Below, in pieces: positions 35,618 to 43,752 of a stretch of 64,000 bases of DNA. The stretch is taken from the NCBI RefSeq assembly GCF_023015905.1, contig NZ_JALKBD010000008.1, forward strand, positions 148,515-212,514. Direction: 5' to 3'. Under the pieces are notes generated by a model, which ran no database searches, was not told where the DNA came from, and worked only from the letters and a program-made list of their open reading frames with translations. This DNA is from Arenibacter sp. F20364. Lineage in GTDB: Bacteria > Bacteroidota > Bacteroidia > Flavobacteriales > Flavobacteriaceae. Numbering within the stretch: position 1 is the stretch's first letter; each line of letters begins with the position of its first letter. The translations under genes and the position numbers were made by a program.

Positions 35618-37036
35618 TTACTTATAACTTCTCGGTGCCATAAATCTGGCTGTAGCTGTTTCAATCAATTTTTCACCGCTATAGACTCCAATATTCAATT
35701 TGTTCTTGTCGCCTACCAAAGCCGAATTATTTATTTCTACAAATAAGGTTCCTTCTGCCAGACCTTGTGCCGGTACTGTAAACAGTTCATGTCTGACCAG
35801 GTTAATGGAGCCATTGTGCGATAACAGCTTAAAGCTTATGTCTGGAATGTCCTTGGTGGTTTTGTTTACCAATTTATAGGTGTAAACATTGCTGATGATA
35901 TTACCTTCCTTATGTTCATATAGTTGTCCTGGCAGTCTTAAGATATTTGCCTCCACCTCATTTCTAAGAAATAGCATTCCAATCAAAATTCCAATAAGAA
36001 TTACAAGAACCGCAGTGTACCCCTTTAGTCGAGGTGTAAACTTGAACTTGGATTTTTTCTCAATGTTGTCTTCGCTGGCATAACGTATAAGTCCTTTGGG
36101 AAGGTTGACTTTTTCCATTATGGTATCGCATTCATCAATACAGGCCGTACAGTTGACACATTCCAATTGCGTTCCATTTCTTATGTCTATCCCTGTTGGG
36201 CAGACGTTAACACATTGAAAACAATCGATACAGTCACCATTTCCAAGGGCTTCCCTGTCCTCTCCTTTCCTAAATTTTTTTCTTCCGTTTTCACCCTCGC
36301 CACGTTTATGGTCATAGGCCACAACAATTGACTTATTGTCGAGCAGTACCCCTTGCATCCTTCCATAAGGACAAGCTATTATACATACCTGCTCCCTAAA
36401 CCAGGCAAATACAAAATAAAACACGGCGGTAAAAATTAAAAGGGAAACCAGTGTACTTATGTGTTGCAGGGGGCCATCGGTTATATACTCTATTAAACGG
36501 TCGCTCCCAATTAAATAGGCCAAGAATACATTGGCAATTAAAAAGGAAATAATGAAGAAAATAAGTAGTTTAAGGGTGCGTTTCCTTATTTTTTCCGCAT
36601 TCCAAGACTGTTTTTTAAGTCGCATTTGGGCACCGCGGTCACCGTCGATCCAATATTCAATCCTCCTAAAGACCATTTCCATGAATATGGTTTGGGGACA
36701 CATCCAGCCACAAAAAATACGACCAAAAGCAACGGTAAACAACGCTATAAATATTACCCCGATTATCATCGAAATTACAAATAGATGAAAATCCTGTGGC
36801 CAAAAAGGAAACCCAAAAATGTTGAAACGCCTTTCCAATACATTGAACATTAAGAACTGGTTGCCGTTTATTTTCACAAAGGGGGCCAAAAAAAGAAATG
36901 CCAAAAGAACGTAACTTACATATTTTCGATATTCGTAAAACTTCCCACTTGGTTTTTTTGGAAATATCCATGCCCGTTTTCCCTCTTCATTTATCGTACC
37001 TATAGAGTCCCTAAAATTGTCCTGGTCCTGTGCCAT
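35618..37036 (-). CDS. ccoG: Cytochrome c oxidase accessory protein CcoG
   Basis: A 472-residue membrane iron-sulphur protein (RdxA/FixG family) involved in copper handling for cbb3 assembly. CGWMCPQTIFMEMVFRR follows the N-terminal helices. Two 4Fe-4S sites lie in CIDCFQCVNVCPTGID and CVNCTACIDECDTIMEKV. An Ig-like C-terminal domain (from about 360) ends at APRSYK. Position after ccoP in the cco run matches other Bacteroidota. Confidence 0.95.
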   Translation of the reverse strand: MAQDQDNFRDSIGTINEEGKRAWIFPKKPSGKFYEYRKYVSYVLLAFLFLAPFVKINGNQFLMFNVLERRFNIFGFPFWPQDFHLFVISMIIGVIFIALFTVAFGRIFCGWMCPQTIFMEMVFRRIEYWIDGDRGAQMRLKKQSWNAEKIRKRTLKLLIFFIISFLIANVFLAYLIGSDRLIEYITDGPLQHISTLVSLLIFTAVFYFVFAWFREQVCIIACPYGRMQGVLLDNKSIVVAYDHKRGEGENGRKKFRKGEDREALGNGDCIDCFQCVNVCPTGIDIRNGTQLECVNCTACIDECDTIMEKVNLPKGLIRYASEDNIEKKSKFKFTPRLKGYTAVLVILIGILIGMLFLRNEVEANILRLPGQLYEHKEGNIISNVYTYKLVNKTTKDIPDISFKLLSHNGSINLVRHELFTVPAQGLAEGTLFVEINNSALVGDKNKLNIGVYSGEKLIETATARFMAPRSYK

Positions 37037-37105
37037 TTCTTTGATCTACTTTTTTTTGATATTATGGGTATGCTTTAAAATGTACTCTTAGGTTGTTTTG
37101 GGTGT

Positions 37106-37984
37106 TTACTCCCCAGTCCAGATTTCTCCTTCTGCGGCCTTTGGGTTTGCAGGTGCCTTGCCACTTATCTCAGAGAGAATAAAGCTGGCTACCTGTGCTA
37201 TTTCGGCTGGCTTAAGGGTCTGTTTCCAAGCTATCATTCCCTTACCATCCCTACCACCTTCGGAAATGGTGTGGAAAACGTTTTTGATCCCACCTCCCAA
37301 TATCCAATACTCGTCGGTGAGATTTGGGCCTATTCCCCCACCGCCATCCGGCATATGGCAAGCTACACAATTGGCTGTGTAGATGGCCCCACCAGCCTTA
37401 ATATCGGAAGCTTCCGTCAATAGTTCCACGGTATTGGCGTCTACCAAACCTTTTGCAGTCTTTTTGTACTCTTCAATGGCAATCTGGGCCTCGGCCACTT
37501 CCTGTTCATATTCCATATCTTGGGTATAGTCATTAAAGACATGGAAACGGGCCAGATAAACTAAACCAAAAATAATGGTGGCATAGAACATATACACCCA
37601 CCAAGGTGGAAGATTGTTGTCCAGTTCACGGATACCGTCATAATTGTGGTCGAGGATAATTTCTTTTTCTTCTTCAACAGGTTTGTTTCCGGTAATTTTT
37701 TTCCAGAAGGCTTTGCCCCATTTCCACTCCCATTGCTTGGATTTGGACTCCAAATATCGCTTTTGCGCTTCGGGGGATAGGGTTTGGAACATTACATTTT
37801 CCACTGATTTTAGGATCAATTCAATACCCACCAATATGAACAACACTACCAACATAAACACAAGTGTGATAGGATATTCAACAAATGCGGGTTTGTCCCC
37901 GGAGTCAATAAAATACTCCATCAATCCGAAGATTAGGAAAAAGATTAGGGGGACTCTTATCCACCAAGGTGACATATTTCTCAT
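37106..37984 (-). CDS. ccoP: cbb3 oxidase subunit III (CcoP), single-haem form
   Basis: A 292-residue cytochrome c subunit. Two N-terminal helices are followed by the FixP-type segment YDGIRELDNNLPPWW and a third helix. Only one CxxCH haem site is visible (NCVACHMPDGGGGIGPNL), whereas proteobacterial CcoP has two. It hands electrons to CcoO and the haem-copper centre. Its start overlaps the end of ccoQ by 4 bp, so translation is probably coupled. Confidence 0.93.
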   Translation of the reverse strand: MRNMSPWWIRVPLIFFLIFGLMEYFIDSGDKPAFVEYPITLVFMLVVLFILVGIELILKSVENVMFQTLSPEAQKRYLESKSKQWEWKWGKAFWKKITGNKPVEEEKEIILDHNYDGIRELDNNLPPWWVYMFYATIIFGLVYLARFHVFNDYTQDMEYEQEVAEAQIAIEEYKKTAKGLVDANTVELLTEASDIKAGGAIYTANCVACHMPDGGGGIGPNLTDEYWILGGGIKNVFHTISEGGRDGKGMIAWKQTLKPAEIAQVASFILSEISGKAPANPKAAEGEIWTGE

Positions 37985-38175
37985 AACGATTCTTCTTTAG
38001 GTTGGTTATCTGTTTCTAATGGTAATTCGCTAACTTCCTTGATGTGTTCTTTAGAGGCAGTTAATACCCACCAGAAAAGTACTGTGAAAAACACAAAGAA
38101 GATTAACAATGATATCATGGGATAGGTGGCAACACCATCTATGCTTTCCATATAACCTTTTACAAATTTTAGCAT
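37981..38175 (-). CDS. ccoQ: cbb3 oxidase small subunit (CcoQ-like)
   Basis: A 64-residue protein with one membrane helix (MISLLIFFVFFTVLFWWVLT) and a charged tail (KEHIKEVSELPLE). Size, topology and place between ccoNO and ccoP identify it as the CcoQ-type subunit, which helps stability of the complex. Its stop overlaps the ccoP start; it follows ccoNO after 3 bp. Confidence 0.85.
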   Translation of the reverse strand: MLKFVKGYMESIDGVATYPMISLLIFFVFFTVLFWWVLTASKEHIKEVSELPLETDNQPKEESL

Positions 38176-38178
38176 GAC

Positions 38179-40380
38179 TTATTTGTTTTGTGAAATTATT
38201 TCGTCCGTTTCCTTTATTTTAATATCTGTTCCCAGACGTTGCAGATAGGCTATCATTGCTACGATTTCCCTATCCTTCATTTCTATGAATTCTTCTCCGT
38301 TTTCGGCGGCATATTTTTTGTCCTCTTCATACCCTTTGGCAAAATCAGGATCGGAGTATAGATTTTTCTCTATTTTGGTTGCCTGTTCGTTCATCAATTG
38401 TTCGGCATTCGCAATCTCCTCCTCGGAATACGGCACTCCTAGGGTGACCATAGTCTCCATTTTTGTCTGTATGTTACTTCTATCGTGTCTATTGCGAACC
38501 AACCACGAATAGGAAGGCATAATAGATCCTGAGGAGGTGGTTTGTGGGTCGTACATATGGTTAAGGTGCCAGTTGTCCGAATATTTGCCACCTACCCTTA
38601 AAAGATCGGGACCTGTTCTCTTGCTTCCCCAAAGGAAAGGATGGTCGTAAACATACTCCCCGGCTTTGGAGTACTCACCATAACGTTCTACCTCGCTTCG
38701 GAAAGGTCTTACCATTTGGGAGTGACAGCCAACACATCCCTCCCTTATGTATAGATCCCTGCCTTCCAATTCCAGAGGGGTATATGGTTTAACACTGGTT
38801 ATCGTTGGAATGTTCGATTTTACCAAAATAGTGGGGACTATTTGGATTATTCCTCCTATTAAAATGGCAATGGTAGCCAAAATGGTCAATTGAATAGGCT
38901 TACGTTCCAACCAAGTGTGGAAAGTTTCTCCAGCAGTTCTTTTTCTGGATACGGTAGTCAATGCAGCTGCTTCTGCCAATTCATCCTCTACCTTGGTACC
39001 TTGCTTAATGGTTACCACTACGTTGTAGATCATGATAATTGCCCCAATAATATACATGGTGCCACCAATGGCCCTCATCCAGTACATTGGAATAATTTCA
39101 TTTACGGTCTCCAAAAAGTTACCGTAGGCCAAAGTTCCATCAGGGTTAAATTCTTTCCACATTAAGGCTTGGGTAAAACCGGCAACATACATGGGAAGTG
39201 CGTAAAGTATAATTCCTAAGGTACCGATCCAGAAATGGAAATTGGCCATGGGAAGTGAGTGCAATCTGGTCTTGAACATTTTTGGAACCAACCAGTAGAT
39301 CATACCAAAAGTCAGGAATCCGTTCCATGCCAAGGCTCCTACGTGTACGTGGGCAATAATCCAATCACTAAAATGCGCTATGGCATTTACATTTTTAAGC
39401 GAAAGCATTGGTCCTTCAAAAGTGGCCATACCGTAACCCGTAATGGCTACTACCATAAACTTTAAAACTGGGTCTGTTCTTACCTTGTCCCATGCTCCAC
39501 GTAAAGTTAAAAGTCCGTTGATCATACCTCCCCAAGAAGGGGCAATCAGCATTACGGAGAATGCTACCCCTAAATTTTGGGCCCATTCGGGTAAGGAAGA
39601 ATACAACAAGTGGTGTGGTCCGGCCCAGATATAGATAAATATCAAGGACCAGAAGTGTACAATAGATAATCTATAGGAGTATACGGGCCTATTGGCCGCT
39701 TTGGGTACAAAGTAGTACATTAATCCCAAGAAAGGTGTGGTAAGGAAGAAGGCAACGGCGTTGTGCCCGTACCACCATTGTACCAGTGCATCCTGGACTC
39801 CTGCGTATACCGAGTAACTTTTAAACGCACTAACAGGTAAGGACAAACTATTAAAGATATGGAGAACCGCTACGGTTACAAATGTGGCCAGGTAGAACCA
39901 AATGGCCACGTATAAGTGGCGCTGCCTTCTTTTTAACATAGTACCGATCAGGTTCCATCCAAAGGCAACCCAGACGGCAGCAATGGCCAAATCTATGGGC
40001 CATTCCAATTCTGCATATTCCTTTGAAGAAGAGTAACCCAAGGGCAGGGTAATTGCCGCTGCCACTATGATGGCCTGCCATCCCCAGAAGTTAAAATTAC
40101 TTAATCCATCGCTGAACATTCTGGCCTTTAACAAGCGTTGGGTAGAATAATAGACCCCGGCAAAAATGGCATTTCCTACAAAGGCGAAAATAACCGCATT
40201 GGTATGTAAGGGCCTAAGACGGCCAAAACTCAACCAGGATATTCCATCGGTTAAATTTGGAAAAAGAAACATAAAGGCAAGGAGTAAACCTACCGACATT
40301 CCCACAATTCCCCAAAACATAGTTGCATAAAGGAATTTTTTTACGATTTTGTTATCGTAATAAAACTGTTGTACTTCCAT
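38179..40380 (-). CDS. ccoNO: Fused cbb3 oxidase subunits I and II (CcoN-CcoO)
   Basis: A 733-residue fusion. Residues about 1-480 form the CcoN haem-copper core of 12 or more helices (RPLHTNAVIFAFVGN, QWWYGHNAVAFFLTTPFLG, HFSDWIIAHVHVGALAWNG with the haem and copper histidines). After a linker and one helix, the rest is CcoO with one haem c site, REGCVGCHSQMVRPF, and RTGPDLLRVGGKYSDNWH. It is the catalytic subunit that reduces oxygen with high affinity. The fusion is a known Bacteroidota trait. It starts 2 bp downstream of ccoS. Confidence 0.96.
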   Translation of the reverse strand: MEVQQFYYDNKIVKKFLYATMFWGIVGMSVGLLLAFMFLFPNLTDGISWLSFGRLRPLHTNAVIFAFVGNAIFAGVYYSTQRLLKARMFSDGLSNFNFWGWQAIIVAAAITLPLGYSSSKEYAELEWPIDLAIAAVWVAFGWNLIGTMLKRRQRHLYVAIWFYLATFVTVAVLHIFNSLSLPVSAFKSYSVYAGVQDALVQWWYGHNAVAFFLTTPFLGLMYYFVPKAANRPVYSYRLSIVHFWSLIFIYIWAGPHHLLYSSLPEWAQNLGVAFSVMLIAPSWGGMINGLLTLRGAWDKVRTDPVLKFMVVAITGYGMATFEGPMLSLKNVNAIAHFSDWIIAHVHVGALAWNGFLTFGMIYWLVPKMFKTRLHSLPMANFHFWIGTLGIILYALPMYVAGFTQALMWKEFNPDGTLAYGNFLETVNEIIPMYWMRAIGGTMYIIGAIIMIYNVVVTIKQGTKVEDELAEAAALTTVSRKRTAGETFHTWLERKPIQLTILATIAILIGGIIQIVPTILVKSNIPTITSVKPYTPLELEGRDLYIREGCVGCHSQMVRPFRSEVERYGEYSKAGEYVYDHPFLWGSKRTGPDLLRVGGKYSDNWHLNHMYDPQTTSSGSIMPSYSWLVRNRHDRSNIQTKMETMVTLGVPYSEEEIANAEQLMNEQATKIEKNLYSDPDFAKGYEEDKKYAAENGEEFIEMKDREIVAMIAYLQRLGTDIKIKETDEIISQNK

Positions 40381-40382
40381 AA

Positions 40383-40589
40383 TTACAATTTTTGACTTTC
40401 ACTTTCTTGGTTAGATATTTTTTCTGTCTCCTTGGTAGAACTTTTTACCAGTTCATCTTCAAAGAGCATACGCACGGATGGGGTATAGGAATCATCGAAT
40501 TGACCACTCTTGGTAGCAATAATAAAAGCCGCAAAAAAAATGACGGCTACAACAATACTCAAAGTCAACAATAAATAAATAACACTCAT
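40383..40589 (-). CDS. ccoS: cbb3 oxidase maturation protein CcoS
   Basis: A 68-residue protein with one membrane helix (IYLLLTLSIVVAVIFFAAFI) followed by KSGQFDDSYTPSVRMLFED, the conserved FixS/CcoS tail. CcoS is needed for cofactor insertion into the oxidase. It is the first gene of the cco run, whose promoter carries an FNR-type box 52 bp upstream. Confidence 0.92.
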   Translation of the reverse strand: MSVIYLLLTLSIVVAVIFFAAFIIATKSGQFDDSYTPSVRMLFEDELVKSSTKETEKISNQESESQKL

Positions 40590-40609
40590 ACCTTACCTGA
40601 ATCAGGGCG

Positions 40610-40652
40610 TAAAACTAAACATGGGGGCTGTGGAATAATATGACATTTATCA
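40610..40652 (-). promoter_or_regulatory. FNR-type box and -7 element of the cco operon
   Basis: On the minus strand, TGATAAATGTCA (40652 to 40641) is followed by TAGTTTTA (40617 to 40610). Spacing from box centre to the -7 element is 29.5 bp, as at hemN. The rest of the 40590-40957 gap holds no gene; the divergent dehydrogenase promoter must also be here. Confidence 0.75.
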
Positions 40653-40957
40653 GCTTTTGATAAAATATTGCAAGTTCTTCTCCCTTAGAACATTTTTTAT
40701 GTGCCTTCTTTCAAATATCCTAATTGTTAATCTGAAAAGCTTGTTCTAAACTATAAAAAAATAAAGGTTTCAATTAAGATTGTGTAGTCCACTAATAATG
40801 GGAATTCATCTAAAATAATGTGATCATACCCGTAATAATTCAATTTAATCATGGATTTATGGGAAAGATTTTTAGTTTTGCCGCTACTTTGTTGAAAATC
40901 CGGTAAACCTTAACTGGTTTTTCTACCCTAGGGGTATAATTATAAATTTTAACGGAA

Positions 40958-43612
40958 TTGAATATGTTTAAAAAGGTAGGATTTATTTTATTTTCAAGTT
41001 TATTGTTTTTTAGTTGTAATCAAGGGGAGGTCCCCTGTACTCCAAGTACCGAGGCAATTAATTATCCTTCTTCCGATTCATTGGCGCAAGTTCTGAACTG
41101 GCCAAAGGATTTAAAAATAACAGGATTTTCAGGTCCTGACTTGACGCCTAGTCCTGCCTGTATGGCTGTAGCTGCTACCGGGGAGGTCTTTGTTGGGGTA
41201 GATATGATGGGTTCCCTTGGGAAGGAGATGAACAAAGGGTTTATAAAACGCTTGGTAGATTGTAATCACGATGGAATAATGGATTCCTATACCGAATTTG
41301 CCCAAGTGGATAACCCTAGGGGTATTTTGGCCATAGGGGATGAGGTATTTGTGCTGCATACTACGTTTTCGCCCGAAACGGGAAAGGCCTTTAATATGGA
41401 CTTGGTGGTATTTGAAGATAAGGACAAGGATGGAGTGGCCGACGGACCTGCCAAGGTTTTAATTAAGAATTTGAGCAATTCCAAATACCTGGCGGAGAGG
41501 GGAACCGATCATGCTACCAATGGCATTCAAATGGGTATTGACGGGTGGATATACATTGCCGTGGGCGACTTCGGCTTCCACAATGCCACAGATAGCGATG
41601 GAAAACAATTGACCATGTTGGGCGGTGGTGTCTTGCGTGTACGTCCGGACGGAACCGAAATGGAAGTGTATACCCATGGGTTGCGGAATATTTACGACGT
41701 GGCCATTGACCCCTTCATGAATATATATACAAGGGGAAATACCAATGATGGTGGGGGCTGGAACATAAGGTTTATTCATCAGATACAATCTGGGGAGTAT
41801 GGATACCCAGTATTATTCAAGCATTTTACCGAAGAGATCCTTCCTGCCTTGGTGGATGTTGGTGGTGGGTCTGGAACAGGGTCCCTTTATATGAACGATT
41901 CCCGTTGGCCGGAAGATTACAATAATGTTCCCATGATGGCGGATTGGGGTAGGAGCTATCTTTATTTTCACAGACTTAGTAAAAATAAGGCGAGTTTTGT
42001 ACAGGACGAGGAAGAGTTTATTAAGCTTCCGCAAATAACCGATGTGGATGTGGATGCAGCTGGTGCTATGTACCTTTCTGCTTGGGATGGTGCAGGATAT
42101 TCGGGAAGTCCGGATAAAGGATATGTGGTTAGGGTTGTGCCGGAAGACTTAAATTATGAGCCATTCCCCAATCTGCAGGATTTCTTCTGGACCGGTAGTT
42201 TGGTGGATTTATTAAAGGCGGATAATGCCAAGACTCGTCTAAGTGCCCAATACGAGTTGATAAAAAGAGGGAAAGGTACCGATAAAGTATGGCAATTGGC
42301 AGAAGACAGCTCTTTGCCTTTGGAAGTACGTGCCGCAGCTATATTCACTTACGCCCAACTGGCAGCAGAAGGTGGAATTGACCGTTTGGTTTCATTAACT
42401 GAGGATCCGCAAGTTCAAGAATTTGCCCTAAGGGCCTTGTCAGACCGTTTGGGAGCCATTGAGAAAGTGCCTACGGAACCATTTGTAAATGCATTAAAGT
42501 CAGATTCTGATCGGATAAAGGCGGCTGCAATTATTGGTTTGGGTAGATTGGGCAAAAAGGAAGTTGCCGATGTCTTATTGGAGATTCCAGTGCCAAGTTC
42601 GTTTCAAGCCCCATCAATGGGAACTGAAGGGCCTCATGCCAAGCCAAATGCCGAAATTATTGTTCCTCATTTAGCCGTTAGGACATTGGTTAAATTGAAT
42701 GCTTTAGATGCCTGTGTCAGTGCTTTAAATACTGATCAAAGGGATATGGCACTTTGGGCTTTGAGATATATGCACAGCCCCAAAGCGGTGGACGGAATGA
42801 TAAAAGCTTATGAAAATACGGATGAGACCATTTTCAGGAATAAAATAATCAATACTATGGCCCGCATATACCACCAGGAAGCGCCTTATGATACCTCCTG
42901 GTGGTGGAGTACCCGTCCGGATACCCATGGACCATACTACAAAACGGTGGAGTGGGATTATACCCCTGTAATACGTTCCTTTTTACTCGGGGAATGGGAA
43001 AAAACTTCCGAAGATGAAAAGGAGGTGTACGCAGAATTAAACAGTAAGTACAGATTGGCGATAGATGACTTTGGTACAGTGGAAATAACCGATCCCAAGG
43101 AAGATATGCCGGCAGTAGATCTTGAAAAGATCAAGAACAAAAAAGGACAGATCGGAGAGGCTTCCATTGAGGATATCATGATAGCTCTTAAAAAAATTAA
43201 GGGTGATCCTGAAAAAGGTAAGGAAATATTTAAAACACAGGCTTGTTTTACCTGTCACAGTGTATCTACTAGCGAGGTAATGAAAGGTCCTTTTATGGGT
43301 CAAATAGGATCAATTATGAACAGGGAACAGATTGCCGAGTCTATTTTAAAGCCAAATGCTTCTATCTCCCAAGGGTTTTCAACGGTACAGGTGCAGACCA
43401 GGGGAGGTGATAATTATGTAGGTTTTGTAACCCAGGAATCTGCCACGGACCTGACCATTAGGAATATTGTAGGTACTGCGACCCAATTAAAAAAATCTGA
43501 TATCGTTGAAAGAAAGGAGTTGGAGACTTCTATGATGCCATCTGGTTTGGTGAATGCACTTAGTTATGAGGAAATGGCCTCTTTGGTAGCCTATTTGCAG
43601 CAACAGAAATAG
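40958..43612 (+). CDS. PVC-type lipoprotein dehydrogenase with HEAT repeats and cytochrome c domain
   Basis: An 884-residue lipoprotein (signal ending FFSC). The N-terminal half is a beta-propeller like the putative membrane-bound dehydrogenase domain of Pirellula and Verrucomicrobia (GLRNIYDVAIDPFMNIYTRGNT, ADWGRSYLYFHRLS). HEAT-like repeats (about 415-620) follow, and the C-terminus has a haem c domain with ACFTCHSVS. Such proteins probably oxidise sugars or other organics and pass electrons to cytochromes. It lies between ccoS and ccoI on the opposite strand, so it splits the oxidase genes and could feed the same respiratory chain. Confidence 0.82.
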   Translation: MNMFKKVGFILFSSLLFFSCNQGEVPCTPSTEAINYPSSDSLAQVLNWPKDLKITGFSGPDLTPSPACMAVAATGEVFVGVDMMGSLGKEMNKGFIKRLVDCNHDGIMDSYTEFAQVDNPRGILAIGDEVFVLHTTFSPETGKAFNMDLVVFEDKDKDGVADGPAKVLIKNLSNSKYLAERGTDHATNGIQMGIDGWIYIAVGDFGFHNATDSDGKQLTMLGGGVLRVRPDGTEMEVYTHGLRNIYDVAIDPFMNIYTRGNTNDGGGWNIRFIHQIQSGEYGYPVLFKHFTEEILPALVDVGGGSGTGSLYMNDSRWPEDYNNVPMMADWGRSYLYFHRLSKNKASFVQDEEEFIKLPQITDVDVDAAGAMYLSAWDGAGYSGSPDKGYVVRVVPEDLNYEPFPNLQDFFWTGSLVDLLKADNAKTRLSAQYELIKRGKGTDKVWQLAEDSSLPLEVRAAAIFTYAQLAAEGGIDRLVSLTEDPQVQEFALRALSDRLGAIEKVPTEPFVNALKSDSDRIKAAAIIGLGRLGKKEVADVLLEIPVPSSFQAPSMGTEGPHAKPNAEIIVPHLAVRTLVKLNALDACVSALNTDQRDMALWALRYMHSPKAVDGMIKAYENTDETIFRNKIINTMARIYHQEAPYDTSWWWSTRPDTHGPYYKTVEWDYTPVIRSFLLGEWEKTSEDEKEVYAELNSKYRLAIDDFGTVEITDPKEDMPAVDLEKIKNKKGQIGEASIEDIMIALKKIKGDPEKGKEIFKTQACFTCHSVSTSEVMKGPFMGQIGSIMNREQIAESILKPNASISQGFSTVQVQTRGGDNYVGFVTQESATDLTIRNIVGTATQLKKSDIVERKELETSMMPSGLVNALSYEEMASLVAYLQQQK

Positions 43613-43665
43613 GCCAAGCGTTATTCTCTGACCAAAACAAATTAAGATTTTGAATGAACAAAAAG

Positions 43666-43686
43666 CCACTGTTTTTAGGACAGTGG
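43666..43686 (+). terminator. Terminator between the dehydrogenase and ccoI
   Basis: CCACTGT and ACAGTGG form a 7-bp stem with a 7-nt loop, followed by TTTTTTTG. It follows the dehydrogenase stop by about 55 bp and lies before the convergent ccoI end. Confidence 0.85.
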
Positions 43687-43752
43687 TTTTTTTGTTGATA
43701 TATGTATTTTGGGACTATAGGTTCAAAGGACTATAGTAAATTGCCTAGAACA

